DNA of 28,182 nucleotides from a virus. The DNA lies in the IMG/VR virus record IMGVR_UViG_3300044633_000479, positions 1 to 28,182 of that record. One strand, given 5' to 3'. Shown one piece after another: positions 22,289 through 28,145 of this stretch (within the stretch, counting starts at the first letter, position 1; every line of letters starts with the position of its first letter). Position numbers and translations under genes: made by a program. The notes beneath the pieces are model-generated. The model was not told the DNA's origin. It did no database searches and was given only the letters and a program-made list of their open reading frames with translations.

Positions 22289-22556
22289 CGGCCTTTCCCG
22301 AGGGATCGGAGATCGTGTCGACGTACTCTTGCACCCCGTCGGTCCACTCTTCCTCGGGCCAGTAGGCGAGGTACCCTTTGCCCAGCTGGTCCACCATCGC
22401 GCCCACCTTGGGCAGACCTTCGAGGTCCGAGCCTTGGTCCAGCTTGCACGCCACGCACCGGCGTCCGTACATGAAGCGGCCGGTGTAAGGGAAAGGTACC
22501 AACTCGCGATTCGAGATCGCGTCGATCAGGTCAGCAGTGGTGTTTCGAATCATCAT
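22284..22556 (-). CDS. Hypothetical phage protein
   Basis: A 90-residue acidic protein: 'MIRNTTADLIDAISNRELVP' then FPYTGRFMYGRRCVACKLDQ, 'LPKVGAMVDQLGKGYLAYWP' and an acidic end. It has only one CxxC pair (RCVAC, residues 34-38), so a complete zinc site is not evident. A tandem ATGATG start overlaps the TGA stop of the 80-residue gene. Its own stop is inside the 10-bp inverted repeat. It is the last gene of the unit transcribed from P3. Not recognised. Confidence 0.62.
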   Translation of the reverse strand: MMIRNTTADLIDAISNRELVPFPYTGRFMYGRRCVACKLDQGSDLEGLPKVGAMVDQLGKGYLAYWPEEEWTDGVQEYVDTISDPSGKAE

Positions 22557-22795
22557 GGGTAGGCCCTCATTGCCCGCAGTTCGCGAGCGTTCTTGTTAAT
22601 CGCCATTTGGCGGTCGCGGATGGCGTCGATTTCGCACCACAGCTTCCGGGCGTATTCAGGGTCACGGTCTTCGCCCACGGCCAGCATTGCGTCGTAGCAG
22701 TCGCGCAAGGCGCACTCGCACGAGTACAAATCGGAATTGGCGAACTTGCGACGAAAGACCGCCGCGAGGTCAGTGTAGGAGATCGTGCGGTTCAT
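22553..22795 (-). CDS. Hypothetical helical phage protein
   Basis: An 80-residue protein, mostly helical: 'MNRTISYTDLAAVFRRKFAN' then SDLYSCECALRDCYDAMLAV, 'DRDPEYARKLWCEIDAIRDR' and a basic end. It has three cysteines in the CEC...C region (about residues 26-33), not in a standard zinc arrangement. The ATG overlaps the TAA stop of the previous gene (TAATG). Not recognised; read from P3 together with its two neighbours. Confidence 0.62.
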   Translation of the reverse strand: MNRTISYTDLAAVFRRKFANSDLYSCECALRDCYDAMLAVGEDRDPEYARKLWCEIDAIRDRQMAINKNARELRAMRAYP

Positions 22796-23052
22796 TATTT
22801 CACCTCCGCGCCAGCGGACATTTTACCGTCCATGATGTCGAACAGGATCGCCTTTGCGCGGTTCAGGTGCTGGCGGGCGGTCTCGGTTTGGCCCATGGCC
22901 ATCAGCTCTTGGGCGTCGGACATCAGGCCCGCGACGACCATGTTGCCGCCGGTGAAGCGGTAGGTGATCGAGCGGCGTACGGACGCCTTGAACTTTTCGA
23001 TGTCGCAACCGTACATTGACTGCTCGGGGCTGGTGTAGGTGGTAGTCTGCAT
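22795..23052 (-). CDS. Hypothetical phage protein, first gene after P3
   Basis: An 85-residue protein: 'MQTTTYTSPEQSMYGCDIEK' then FKASVRRSITYRFTGGNMVV, 'AGLMSDAQELMAMGQTETAR' and 'HLNRAKAILFDIMDGKMSAG'. The second half looks like a helical hairpin of the TPR type (two helices with Ala/Gly contacts), a structural guess only. The ATG follows the standard leader ATAGAGGACA after promoter P3. It is probably expressed early. Not recognised. Confidence 0.65.
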   Translation of the reverse strand: MQTTTYTSPEQSMYGCDIEKFKASVRRSITYRFTGGNMVVAGLMSDAQELMAMGQTETARQHLNRAKAILFDIMDGKMSAGAEVK

Positions 23053-23086
23053 TGTGTTGTCCTCTATGTGTTGTTGAAAAGGTTAT

Positions 23087-23115
23087 ATTATAACACAGGT
23101 GCTACAGTCTGTCAA
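23087..23115 (-). promoter_or_regulatory. Perfect sigma70 promoter P3
   Basis: TTGACA (23110-23115) and TATAAT (23087-23092) on the minus strand, spacer 17. The TGA stop of the upstream 250-residue gene (23112-23114) lies inside the TTGACA box. It drives the 85-, 80- and 90-residue genes. Confidence 0.88.
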
Positions 23116-23864
23116 GTACCCCTTGCCGCTAGGTAGATCTTTTCGAGCATGCCCACCAGCACAGCCACGCTTCCGTTGCAGTAGTGGAGCTTCGGGGCTT
23201 TGCGGTATTTGTCCTGCACGGCGTGCGAAATGAACTTGGTCATCAGGACAGTGTGCGCTCGTAGGATCTTCGGCCGGTTCACGGCGTCTTCGGCGGTGAA
23301 GAAGTACAGGTCCAGCTTGTCGGCCAGCAGATTGCTCACGTAGTGCGCTTGAGCGGGGATAAGCCCGATCACTAGCACGCCGGGTTTGGCGTAGCCAGTC
23401 GGGTGCGGGATCGGCTGGGGGTCATGCTTGGGGCGATGCTCGGTCAGAGAGATGCCGGGCTGGAATTGCCGGGCAGGGAGATCCGCCACCTTTGCCGCGA
23501 CCTTGGCGGCTACGGACTCGGCGACGACGTCCAGTAGTAGCTCGAGTATATCCGCGAGCCTTCCCTTGGGGGTCTCCTTGCGTTCAGGCGCAGGGGTCGG
23601 GGCTGGTATAGGGGCGGGGACATCGACGGTCTCCGGGGGCTTCTTCCTTGACTCTTGCAAAGCCTTTTGCCGAGCGACCTCGATACGGTCTTTGTAGTTG
23701 AATACGCGCTGGTCAGTAGCTACGATCCGGCGATCGAATCGAAGCACAGACTGCGCTCGGGTTAATGCCTCTTTGCGAGGAAGATTCGGGAACTGCTTAA
23801 AAACCTCGACCATGTTGGCGAAGACCGCGCCTTTTTCGATTACGGACCAGACTATTCGAGCCAT
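23112..23864 (-). CDS. DUF2325-like phage protein
   Basis: A 250-residue protein in three parts. The N-terminal region (1-70) is helical and basic ('FKQFPNLPRKEALTRAQSVL' then RFDRRIV). A Pro/Ala-rich linker (about 76-98) follows, then a helical segment (102-130). The C-terminal domain (161-245) is alpha/beta: 'KPGVLVIGLIPAQAHYVSNL', 'LDLYFFTAED', 'AHTVLMTKFISHAVQDKYRK' and 'KLHYCNGSVAVLVGML'. The order 'vlViGl...Vl.TkFiSHa' resembles the DUF2325 family, whose function is unknown. It is the only gene after promoter P6, and its leader contains a strong terminator hairpin, so its expression is probably conditional. GAGGA is the ribosome binding site. Confidence 0.65.
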   Translation of the reverse strand: MARIVWSVIEKGAVFANMVEVFKQFPNLPRKEALTRAQSVLRFDRRIVATDQRVFNYKDRIEVARQKALQESRKKPPETVDVPAPIPAPTPAPERKETPKGRLADILELLLDVVAESVAAKVAAKVADLPARQFQPGISLTEHRPKHDPQPIPHPTGYAKPGVLVIGLIPAQAHYVSNLLADKLDLYFFTAEDAVNRPKILRAHTVLMTKFISHAVQDKYRKAPKLHYCNGSVAVLVGMLEKIYLAARGT

Positions 23865-23865
23865 A

Positions 23866-23940
23866 TTATGTTTCCTCTATGTGTTTAAAAAGAAGGGGCC
23901 GAAGCCCCTTTAAGATCTCATGGCAACTGCGGGGAACCAT
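23866..23940 (-). other. Possible 24-codon leader ORF spanning the terminator
   Basis: An ATG (23938-23940) only a few bases after the expected start of P6 transcripts opens a frame that begins MVPRSCHEILKGL, runs through the terminator hairpin and stops at TAA (23866-23868), just before the ATG of the 250-residue gene. It has no clear ribosome binding site. It might be read as a leaderless message and affect the hairpin, or may be chance. Confidence 0.25.
23887..23910 (-). terminator. Intrinsic terminator in the leader of the 250-residue gene
   Basis: On the minus strand AAGGGGC (23104-series arm at 23104 is not used; arms are 23904-23910 and 23893-23899) forms a perfect 7-bp stem closed by the extra-stable C(TTCG)G loop and is followed by C and five T. 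It is the clearest terminator in the window. It lies after promoter P6 and before the 250-residue gene, so it can act on both the DUF932 transcript and the P6 transcript. Confidence 0.85.
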
Positions 23941-23950
23941 GGACACCACG

Positions 23951-23978
23951 ATTATACCAGAGCCATCGCCTGTGTCAA
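23951..23978 (-). promoter_or_regulatory. Sigma70 promoter P6, perfect boxes with 16-base spacer
   Basis: TTGACA (23973-23978) and TATAAT (23951-23956) on the minus strand, spacer 16. The TAA stop of the DUF932 gene (23952-23954) lies in the TATAAT box. The transcript would run into the intrinsic terminator 40 to 60 bases downstream before reaching the 250-residue gene. Confidence 0.75.
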
Positions 23979-24932
23979 TGCGTCGCGTTTCAGACGAGCA
24001 CCAGCACCGAACCAAGCGGACTGCAAGCGAGTGTCGCGGGATGCGGCCTTGCGCTCGTGATCGGCGAACCGGGTGACGGCGTTCAAGAGTCCCCACGCGG
24101 TGCCTTGGGCGGTCTTGGACCGCTGGCCCACGCCGTCGAGGTAGATCTTGGTGACCAGCTCGATCATCGGACGCTTGGCTTCGACGTCGATCGACTCGGC
24201 TTCGTCGCCGTAGAACACGTCGAGGAAATAGCGTGCCGCCTCTTCTTTCGACACCTTACGCTTGGACAGCGAAGCCGCGTTCGTCTTGAACTGGCTCCAA
24301 GTGTCCGCGCACAGGCCCAACTCCGCCTTGAACTTCTCGGCGTTGAACTGGGTGCTATGCGGCACGCGGATTTGGCCCGTCTTGTTCGCCACGGCGAGCG
24401 ACAGCGTGTTATTGCACACGACACGAGTAGTCGTGAACTGCGCGGTATTGGACATCGAGCCGTCGCAAGACGTTGCGAGCAGTAGGTAAGGCAGGACCAC
24501 GTCACCACCGCCCACGTCAAACGAATCCTCGGCCTTGGCCAACGCCCAGTAGGTGGAGCCGTTGCGCAAGACCCCGGCGGTCTCCATCTTGAAGTCGCCG
24601 CCTTCGGTCAGGTCGCGGAAGAATTCCATCACGGCGCGGGGCTGGGTGATGTGGTAGTTGCTCGACATGACGGACAAGGGCGCACCAGTGTCGGAGCGGT
24701 ACAGTGCCCAGCGTGCTGGTACAGTCTGCATGCGGACGGGGTTGTTCTCCTCGTCGCGCACCTCGTAGGCGATCGCGCCCTTTTTGACTTCCCAGTCTAG
24801 TCCCGCTTCGCGAGTCCAAACGTCGAGGGGAGCGTCCGGGGTGAGCTGTTGACCTAGGCCGTGCCAAGGTGTGTCGCCAGCGTACGCCATGGAAGCTTTA
24901 CCAGCGGAATTGAAGTTAAGTTCGTGTGCCAT
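23952..24932 (-). CDS. DUF932 family phage/plasmid protein
   Basis: A 326-residue protein that fits the DUF932 family found in phages and plasmids: 'AYAGDTPWHGLGQQLTPDAP' near the N-terminus (residues 17-36), 'PARWALYRSDTGAPLSVMSS' then NYHITQPRAVMEFFRDL, 'LPYLLLATSCDGSMSNTAQF' with TTTRVVCNNTLSLAV, and 'GTAWGLLNAVTRFADHE' near the end. The length is normal for the family. Its function is not established; members are often among early or accessory genes of mobile elements. It is the only gene after promoter P4 and has the standard TAGAGGACA leader. Its last codons overlap promoter P6. Confidence 0.88.
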   Translation of the reverse strand: MAHELNFNSAGKASMAYAGDTPWHGLGQQLTPDAPLDVWTREAGLDWEVKKGAIAYEVRDEENNPVRMQTVPARWALYRSDTGAPLSVMSSNYHITQPRAVMEFFRDLTEGGDFKMETAGVLRNGSTYWALAKAEDSFDVGGGDVVLPYLLLATSCDGSMSNTAQFTTTRVVCNNTLSLAVANKTGQIRVPHSTQFNAEKFKAELGLCADTWSQFKTNAASLSKRKVSKEEAARYFLDVFYGDEAESIDVEAKRPMIELVTKIYLDGVGQRSKTAQGTAWGLLNAVTRFADHERKAASRDTRLQSAWFGAGARLKRDALTQAMALV

Positions 24933-24967
24933 GATCTGAGTGTCCTCTATGTGTTGATGAAGAATGA

Positions 24968-24996
24968 ATTATAACACAGGTACGATAACCTGTCAA
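24968..24996 (-). promoter_or_regulatory. Perfect sigma70 promoter P4
   Basis: TTGACA (24991-24996) and TATAAT (24968-24973) on the minus strand, spacer 17, eight bases after the TAG stop of the 61-residue zinc protein. It drives the DUF932 gene through a short leader with CATAGAGGACA. Confidence 0.88.
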
Positions 24997-25003
24997 GTAT
25001 CGT

Positions 25004-25189
25004 CTAATCGCCCAGTACTTCCCAAGTGTCGCCTTGGTGACCACACTCTTCGCACTGGTAGCCGTATTTCGCCCAAAAGATGTCGTGTCGGGGGTCGGTC
25101 TTTGACTGCAGGCACTTGGTAGCCATGCCCGCATTGCAGACGGGGCAAGTGTTCGCGCCCTCGTCCACCTCGACGTCGTCGTCATGCAT
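25004..25189 (-). CDS. Small zinc-ribbon protein
   Basis: A 61-residue protein with two zinc knuckles: CPVC at residues 15-18 and CEEC at 46-49, in 'GANTCPVCNAGMATKC' and 'YGYQCEECGHQGDTWEV'. The spacing and the G/H residues after the second pair are typical of a zinc ribbon. The acidic N-terminus (HDDDVEVDE) argues against simple nucleic-acid binding; a protein-interaction role, for example with host transcription proteins, is possible but unproven. The ATG (25187-25189) has a strong ribosome binding site (GGAG, six bases upstream) and overlaps the end of the previous gene. Confidence 0.75.
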   Translation of the reverse strand: MHDDDVEVDEGANTCPVCNAGMATKCLQSKTDPRHDIFWAKYGYQCEECGHQGDTWEVLGD

Positions 25190-25400
25190 AGTGTACTCCT
25201 ATTACTAACATCGCAAGCAGTGCGACACTGAGGGTCCAAAGGACAGCGTCCCAAAAGCGTTCAGCCGTTGGCCGGTACTCGGGATCGAGCAATGAAGACT
25301 GGAGCCTTTCCATGTCCGCGCTCGGCTCCCACGTCTGCGGGGGCTGGTAGTTGCACCCGATTTGGATGCCGGACTTTGTGGTGTACGGGGTGGGCTTCAT
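25182..25400 (-). CDS. Small C-tail-anchored membrane protein
   Basis: A 72-residue protein whose N-terminal half is soluble ('MKPTPYTTKSGIQIGCNYQP' then PQTWEPSADMERLQSSLLD) and whose C-terminal end is a membrane span (residues about 50-70, 'AVLWTLSVALLAMLVIGVHY'). The 'YTTKSGIQIGCxYxP' start is found on small phage proteins and resembles the TTESGVVIVG segment of the 143-residue protein at 20237-20668. It starts in an ATGA overlap with the 98-residue gene. It probably sits in the inner membrane with its N-terminus in the cytoplasm. Function unknown. Confidence 0.68.
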   Translation of the reverse strand: MKPTPYTTKSGIQIGCNYQPPQTWEPSADMERLQSSLLDPEYRPTAERFWDAVLWTLSVALLAMLVIGVHYA

Positions 25401-25693
25401 TTTACGATCTCCATCTGGCGAATGTTCATCACATCGACTTCGCCGGTGTTCGCGGCGATAAACTCGGCCGACAGGTGGGCGCGGACGGCTTCCATGTCGA
25501 GCTGTGGGCGGGTCGTAAACTTGATCTCGACTTGGTGCTGGTCGCCGCGATAGATCGCGTCGCCGCCCTTGCGGAAGATCTCTTTCAGGTACTTCTCGCG
25601 AGCGGTCAACGCCTTAAGCTGGTCACGCACGCTGGCGAGTTCGTCCACCATGTCGGTGGTGATTGCGACGGGTTTTGCGGTAGTCTTAGCCAT
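25397..25693 (-). CDS. Conserved small phage protein, unknown function
   Basis: A 98-residue protein. A helical N-terminal half ('TTDMVDELASVRDQLKALTA' then REKYLKEIFRKGGDAIYRG) leads to a beta-like segment 'QHQVEIKFTTRPQLDMEAVR' and a C-terminal helix-strand ('AHLSAEFIAANTGEVDVMNI'). The pattern 'LTAREKYLKExFR...VxFxxRxxLDxxAVRAHL' recurs in small phage proteins near recombination or early genes (from memory), but I know no function. It is first after promoter P5 with its structured leader, and starts at the ATG after TATAGAGGACA. Confidence 0.7.
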   Translation of the reverse strand: MAKTTAKPVAITTDMVDELASVRDQLKALTAREKYLKEIFRKGGDAIYRGDQHQVEIKFTTRPQLDMEAVRAHLSAEFIAANTGEVDVMNIRQMEIVK

Positions 25694-25763
25694 GATTGTG
25701 TGTCCTCTATAGTGTCTATCGGTTGGTGGTGTTACTGGATCGTCTTATCAACCCAGAACCTGT
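25694..25763 (-). promoter_or_regulatory. Structured 5' leader after P5
   Basis: It contains a predicted 8-bp hairpin (arms 25735-25742 and 25749-25756, two G-U pairs, 6-base loop), then the 13-base tract CCACCAACCGATA in minus-strand sense (25717-25729), then TATAGAGGACA before the ATG. The elements match those of the P2 leader while the hairpin arms differ in sequence. Confidence 0.6.
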
Positions 25764-25793
25764 ATTATACCACAGGTGGGGTAGCCTTGTCAA
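25764..25793 (-). promoter_or_regulatory. Perfect sigma70 promoter P5
   Basis: TTGACA (25788-25793) and TATAAT (25764-25769) on the minus strand, spacer 18. The whole promoter lies within the last codons of the DUF6378 gene, whose TAA stop (25765-25767) is in the TATAAT box. It drives the 98-, 72- and 61-residue genes. Confidence 0.87.
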
Positions 25794-26070
25794 TACCCCC
25801 CTTCGGTATTCGTGTTGCCACGATGGTCGCGTACCCCGCAATGTCCACCCACGAGTCGAGGTGATTGGGGTCGCCGTTCAAAATGCGGGAGGCCTTGCAC
25901 GCGATCATGTCGAGCGATTCGCGCTGGTGGTACTCCAGCCGCTCCCAGCCGGGGCACTCGCGAAAAAGGTCCTTCAGCGTTTGGGCGATCTCGGCTTGGA
26001 TCGTGTAGTCGCCGTACGATGCGCCGCGCTCCGCGACCACTCCGTCTATGTTAAGCGATGACTGCGGCAT
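25765..26070 (-). CDS. DUF6378 phage protein
   Basis: A 101-residue protein with the family pattern 'VVAERGASYGDYTIQAEIAQ' (residues 11-30), 'EYHQRESLDMIACKASRILN' then GDPNHLDSWVDIAGYA (about 47-81). This is the DUF6378 type, found in many phages; the conserved acidic and histidine residues suggest a helical fold, possibly metal-binding, but its function is not established. The ATG at 26068-26070 has an excellent ribosome binding site (AGGAGGA, six bases upstream); a GTG thirteen codons earlier is rejected for that reason. It overlaps the end of the 423-residue gene by 20 bases. Its final codons double as promoter P5. Confidence 0.82.
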   Translation of the reverse strand: MPQSSLNIDGVVAERGASYGDYTIQAEIAQTLKDLFRECPGWERLEYHQRESLDMIACKASRILNGDPNHLDSWVDIAGYATIVATRIPKGGIDKATPPVV

Positions 26071-27322
26071 GCGCGAGTCCTCCTTTTTTGTAGCGGTTCT
26101 TGTAGGCACCGGCGGGGGCCTCTATCACCAGACGCTCGACGATCTCCTCGGGGTCGTACCCTTTGAGCATTCCGCGAATCAGTGCCTCGGTGGTGGCCTG
26201 TCGTCCGAGCGTTGTCGGACCCATCGCGCCCTGAATACTACCGGGGTTGGCGATCACCTGTGGCTCGGCGAGATTCTTGAGCAAGACGTTCTCGTAGGGT
26301 CGCACTTGGCTGACGCGCAGGGGTGACTGGGTGCCGGTCTTGGGACCGTAGGCTCCCGCCATCTGCGCTTCGCGTGTCAAAAGCGTGCCGAGGGTCTGCT
26401 CGGGCGTCATCTGCAGGAAGTCGGGTGTACGCAGGTCCGACGCCGCGTCCATCAGTTCGTCGGTCTTTTTGTTCGCTTTCAGGCCCGGGCCGCCGAATAG
26501 CTTCTTCAGGTAGTAGTCCTCGGCGTGTGCGGCCTGAACGGGGCTGGAGAAAAGCTGGCCGGACATCCCGGGCATATGGCCCCACTCCTCCACCGGAGCG
26601 ATGAAGCCGAGGTCGCCGTGTCCGAGGGAGTGCGACGCGATGTTACCCAGTCGCCGCGCTTGGTTCACGTCGGTCAGGTGCGAAGACACGTTGCCGTGGC
26701 CTTGTGCTCGCATCATGTCGTACGCCAGCGCGTACATCTCTTTGCCTTTCGCGGGTAGATTCTTCCACCACGCCGCGTCAGGGTCGCGCATTCCGTAGCC
26801 GTCGGGCTTGACGTCCATCGCGTACAGCTCGGTCATCACCGGATCAGGGCGGGAGCTGGAAAAGGGCTGACGCATTGCCGCTTGGTAGCGTGGGTCGCGT
26901 GCCGCCGCCGTTTTCATGTACTGCTCGAGGCCGTACCCCATGTCCTCTTTACCGGGTCGCACTCGTCCACGGTCCCAAGTGATGTTGGGGTGGTAACCAC
27001 GGGCGTGCGCTTCGTCGAGGTCCTTCGGTACTTTGCTTTCGGGGTCCAGTCGAATCTTGCCGGTCTGCGGCATGAACCCGCTTTTCACGGCGTCTTGATT
27101 CATCGAGGACATCGTCGCACGGATCGGCTCGCCACTGGGGGTCTTGCCAAAGATACCGGCCTTGTTATACTGCTCCAGCACCTCAGCGGGGAGCATAGTC
27201 TTTTGCGCTTGACGCATCGAGAGCGGAATGCGTTGGGCTTCGGGGAGAGCGGCGAGGGCGCGATGGCCCTTACCTACTCCCTGCATTAGGTCAGCGAACG
27301 ACAGATTGTTCAGGAGTGACAT
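26051..27322 (-). CDS. Unknown phage protein with C-terminal KKGG motif, paired with the deacetylase gene
   Basis: A 423-residue protein, not recognised. The start is the ATG at 27320-27322, with GAGG six bases upstream; an upstream in-frame start 25 codons earlier only mirrors the deacetylase gene. It overlaps the end of the deacetylase gene by 32 bases, so both are probably translated together. Notable segments are 'DPDAAWWKNLPAKGKEMYAL', 'AYDMMRAQGHGNVSSHLTDV' and 'NQARRLGNIASHSLGHGDLG' (about residues 178-240), a His/Gly-rich core that looks like a folded domain. The C-terminus, 'YKNRYKKGGLAHAAVIA', carries the KxGG motif seen in several structural-region proteins. That link suggests a virion-associated or ejected protein; this is inference. 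Confidence 0.7.
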   Translation of the reverse strand: MSLLNNLSFADLMQGVGKGHRALAALPEAQRIPLSMRQAQKTMLPAEVLEQYNKAGIFGKTPSGEPIRATMSSMNQDAVKSGFMPQTGKIRLDPESKVPKDLDEAHARGYHPNITWDRGRVRPGKEDMGYGLEQYMKTAAARDPRYQAAMRQPFSSSRPDPVMTELYAMDVKPDGYGMRDPDAAWWKNLPAKGKEMYALAYDMMRAQGHGNVSSHLTDVNQARRLGNIASHSLGHGDLGFIAPVEEWGHMPGMSGQLFSSPVQAAHAEDYYLKKLFGGPGLKANKKTDELMDAASDLRTPDFLQMTPEQTLGTLLTREAQMAGAYGPKTGTQSPLRVSQVRPYENVLLKNLAEPQVIANPGSIQGAMGPTTLGRQATTEALIRGMLKGYDPEEIVERLVIEAPAGAYKNRYKKGGLAHAAVIA

Positions 27323-28145
27323 GGTATACCTCGTCGCTGATCGCCAGCGTTTGCAGATGGATGTCGATTGTGTCTTGCATGTTCTTCGCGTATCCACCGG
27401 CCAGATTCCAGACTAATGGGACCCCGGCTTCGCGTGCGGCGGTGAAGATGCCACGATCGCGGGCCGCGAGACCCTCCTTGGACAGGTATCCGACGCCATA
27501 GGGATCGCGGTCCCAAGCGTCAGCACCGGCCTGATACAGAATTATACCCGCCTTCGAGTCTCGAATCAATCCCTTAGCAAACGACTGCCACATCTCGGCA
27601 TTCCACTGCGAGTGGATAGGGCGTCCTATATCGGGGCGGGTAATGTGCGTCACGCGACCCCGGATCATCAGGTGGTCCATCACGTCCTCGGTGCCGTCGC
27701 CGTGGTGCCCGTCGCCGTCGATAATCAGCACATTCTTCGCGCCGTTGCGGAGCGCCTTCATCGCGGTGATCATCAGGCCGTTGAACGTGCAGTAGCCGTA
27801 GCCGTCCTCGAAGTGTGCGTGGTGGAAGCCCTGAGTCGCGGAGCAAGCGACACCGCCGTGCGTCAGCACGTGCTTAGCCGCCGCCCAGTGGCCAGCGTTC
27901 GTGTACAGGAGCGAATTGGTCAGCTCCGGATCGATCGTGCCGAAGCCGTTGGGGGCGACGTTCTTCAGGACGCCACGGACGTACTCGCGGTGGTGGGCCT
28001 CCTCGAAGTCGATCGCCGTGTACGGTTCGAAGTCGGAACGCACCCCCACACCTGACTGGGCGATGAACTTGGGGATCTTGCTCACCGAGATAAAGTCGTA
28101 GGAGACCTCTTGGGCCGGGTGGTAGAATACGGGGGTGCTAGTCAT
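27291..28145 (-). CDS. Histone-deacetylase/acetylpolyamine-amidohydrolase-like enzyme
   Basis: A 284-residue protein that matches the zinc-dependent HDAC/AcuC/acetylpolyamine amidohydrolase superfamily along its length. Key residues are all visible: the His pair at 108-109 in 'TQGFHHAHFEDGYGYCTFNG', the metal ligands Asp145 and His147 in 'VLIIDGDGHHGDGTED', Asp209 in 'YQAGADAWDRDPYG', and the catalytic-type Tyr252 in 'WNLAGGY'. Such enzymes remove acetyl groups from lysines, polyamines or small amides. It is shorter than typical (about 300-375 residues). The substrate in a phage setting is unknown; host proteins, polyamines or a phage partner are possible. The ATG follows the ATAGAGGACA leader; its main promoter is probably just beyond the right edge of the window. 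Confidence 0.85.
   Translation of the reverse strand: MTSTPVFYHPAQEVSYDFISVSKIPKFIAQSGVGVRSDFEPYTAIDFEEAHHREYVRGVLKNVAPNGFGTIDPELTNSLLYTNAGHWAAAKHVLTHGGVACSATQGFHHAHFEDGYGYCTFNGLMITAMKALRNGAKNVLIIDGDGHHGDGTEDVMDHLMIRGRVTHITRPDIGRPIHSQWNAEMWQSFAKGLIRDSKAGIILYQAGADAWDRDPYGVGYLSKEGLAARDRGIFTAAREAGVPLVWNLAGGYAKNMQDTIDIHLQTLAISDEVYHVTPEQSVVR
27541..27569 (-). promoter_or_regulatory. Possible sigma70 promoter inside the deacetylase gene
   Basis: On the minus strand TTGATT (27564-27569, four of six) and a perfect TATAAT (27541-27546) are 17 bases apart. It could provide separate transcription of the 423-residue gene, which starts about 220 bases downstream. Confidence 0.4.
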
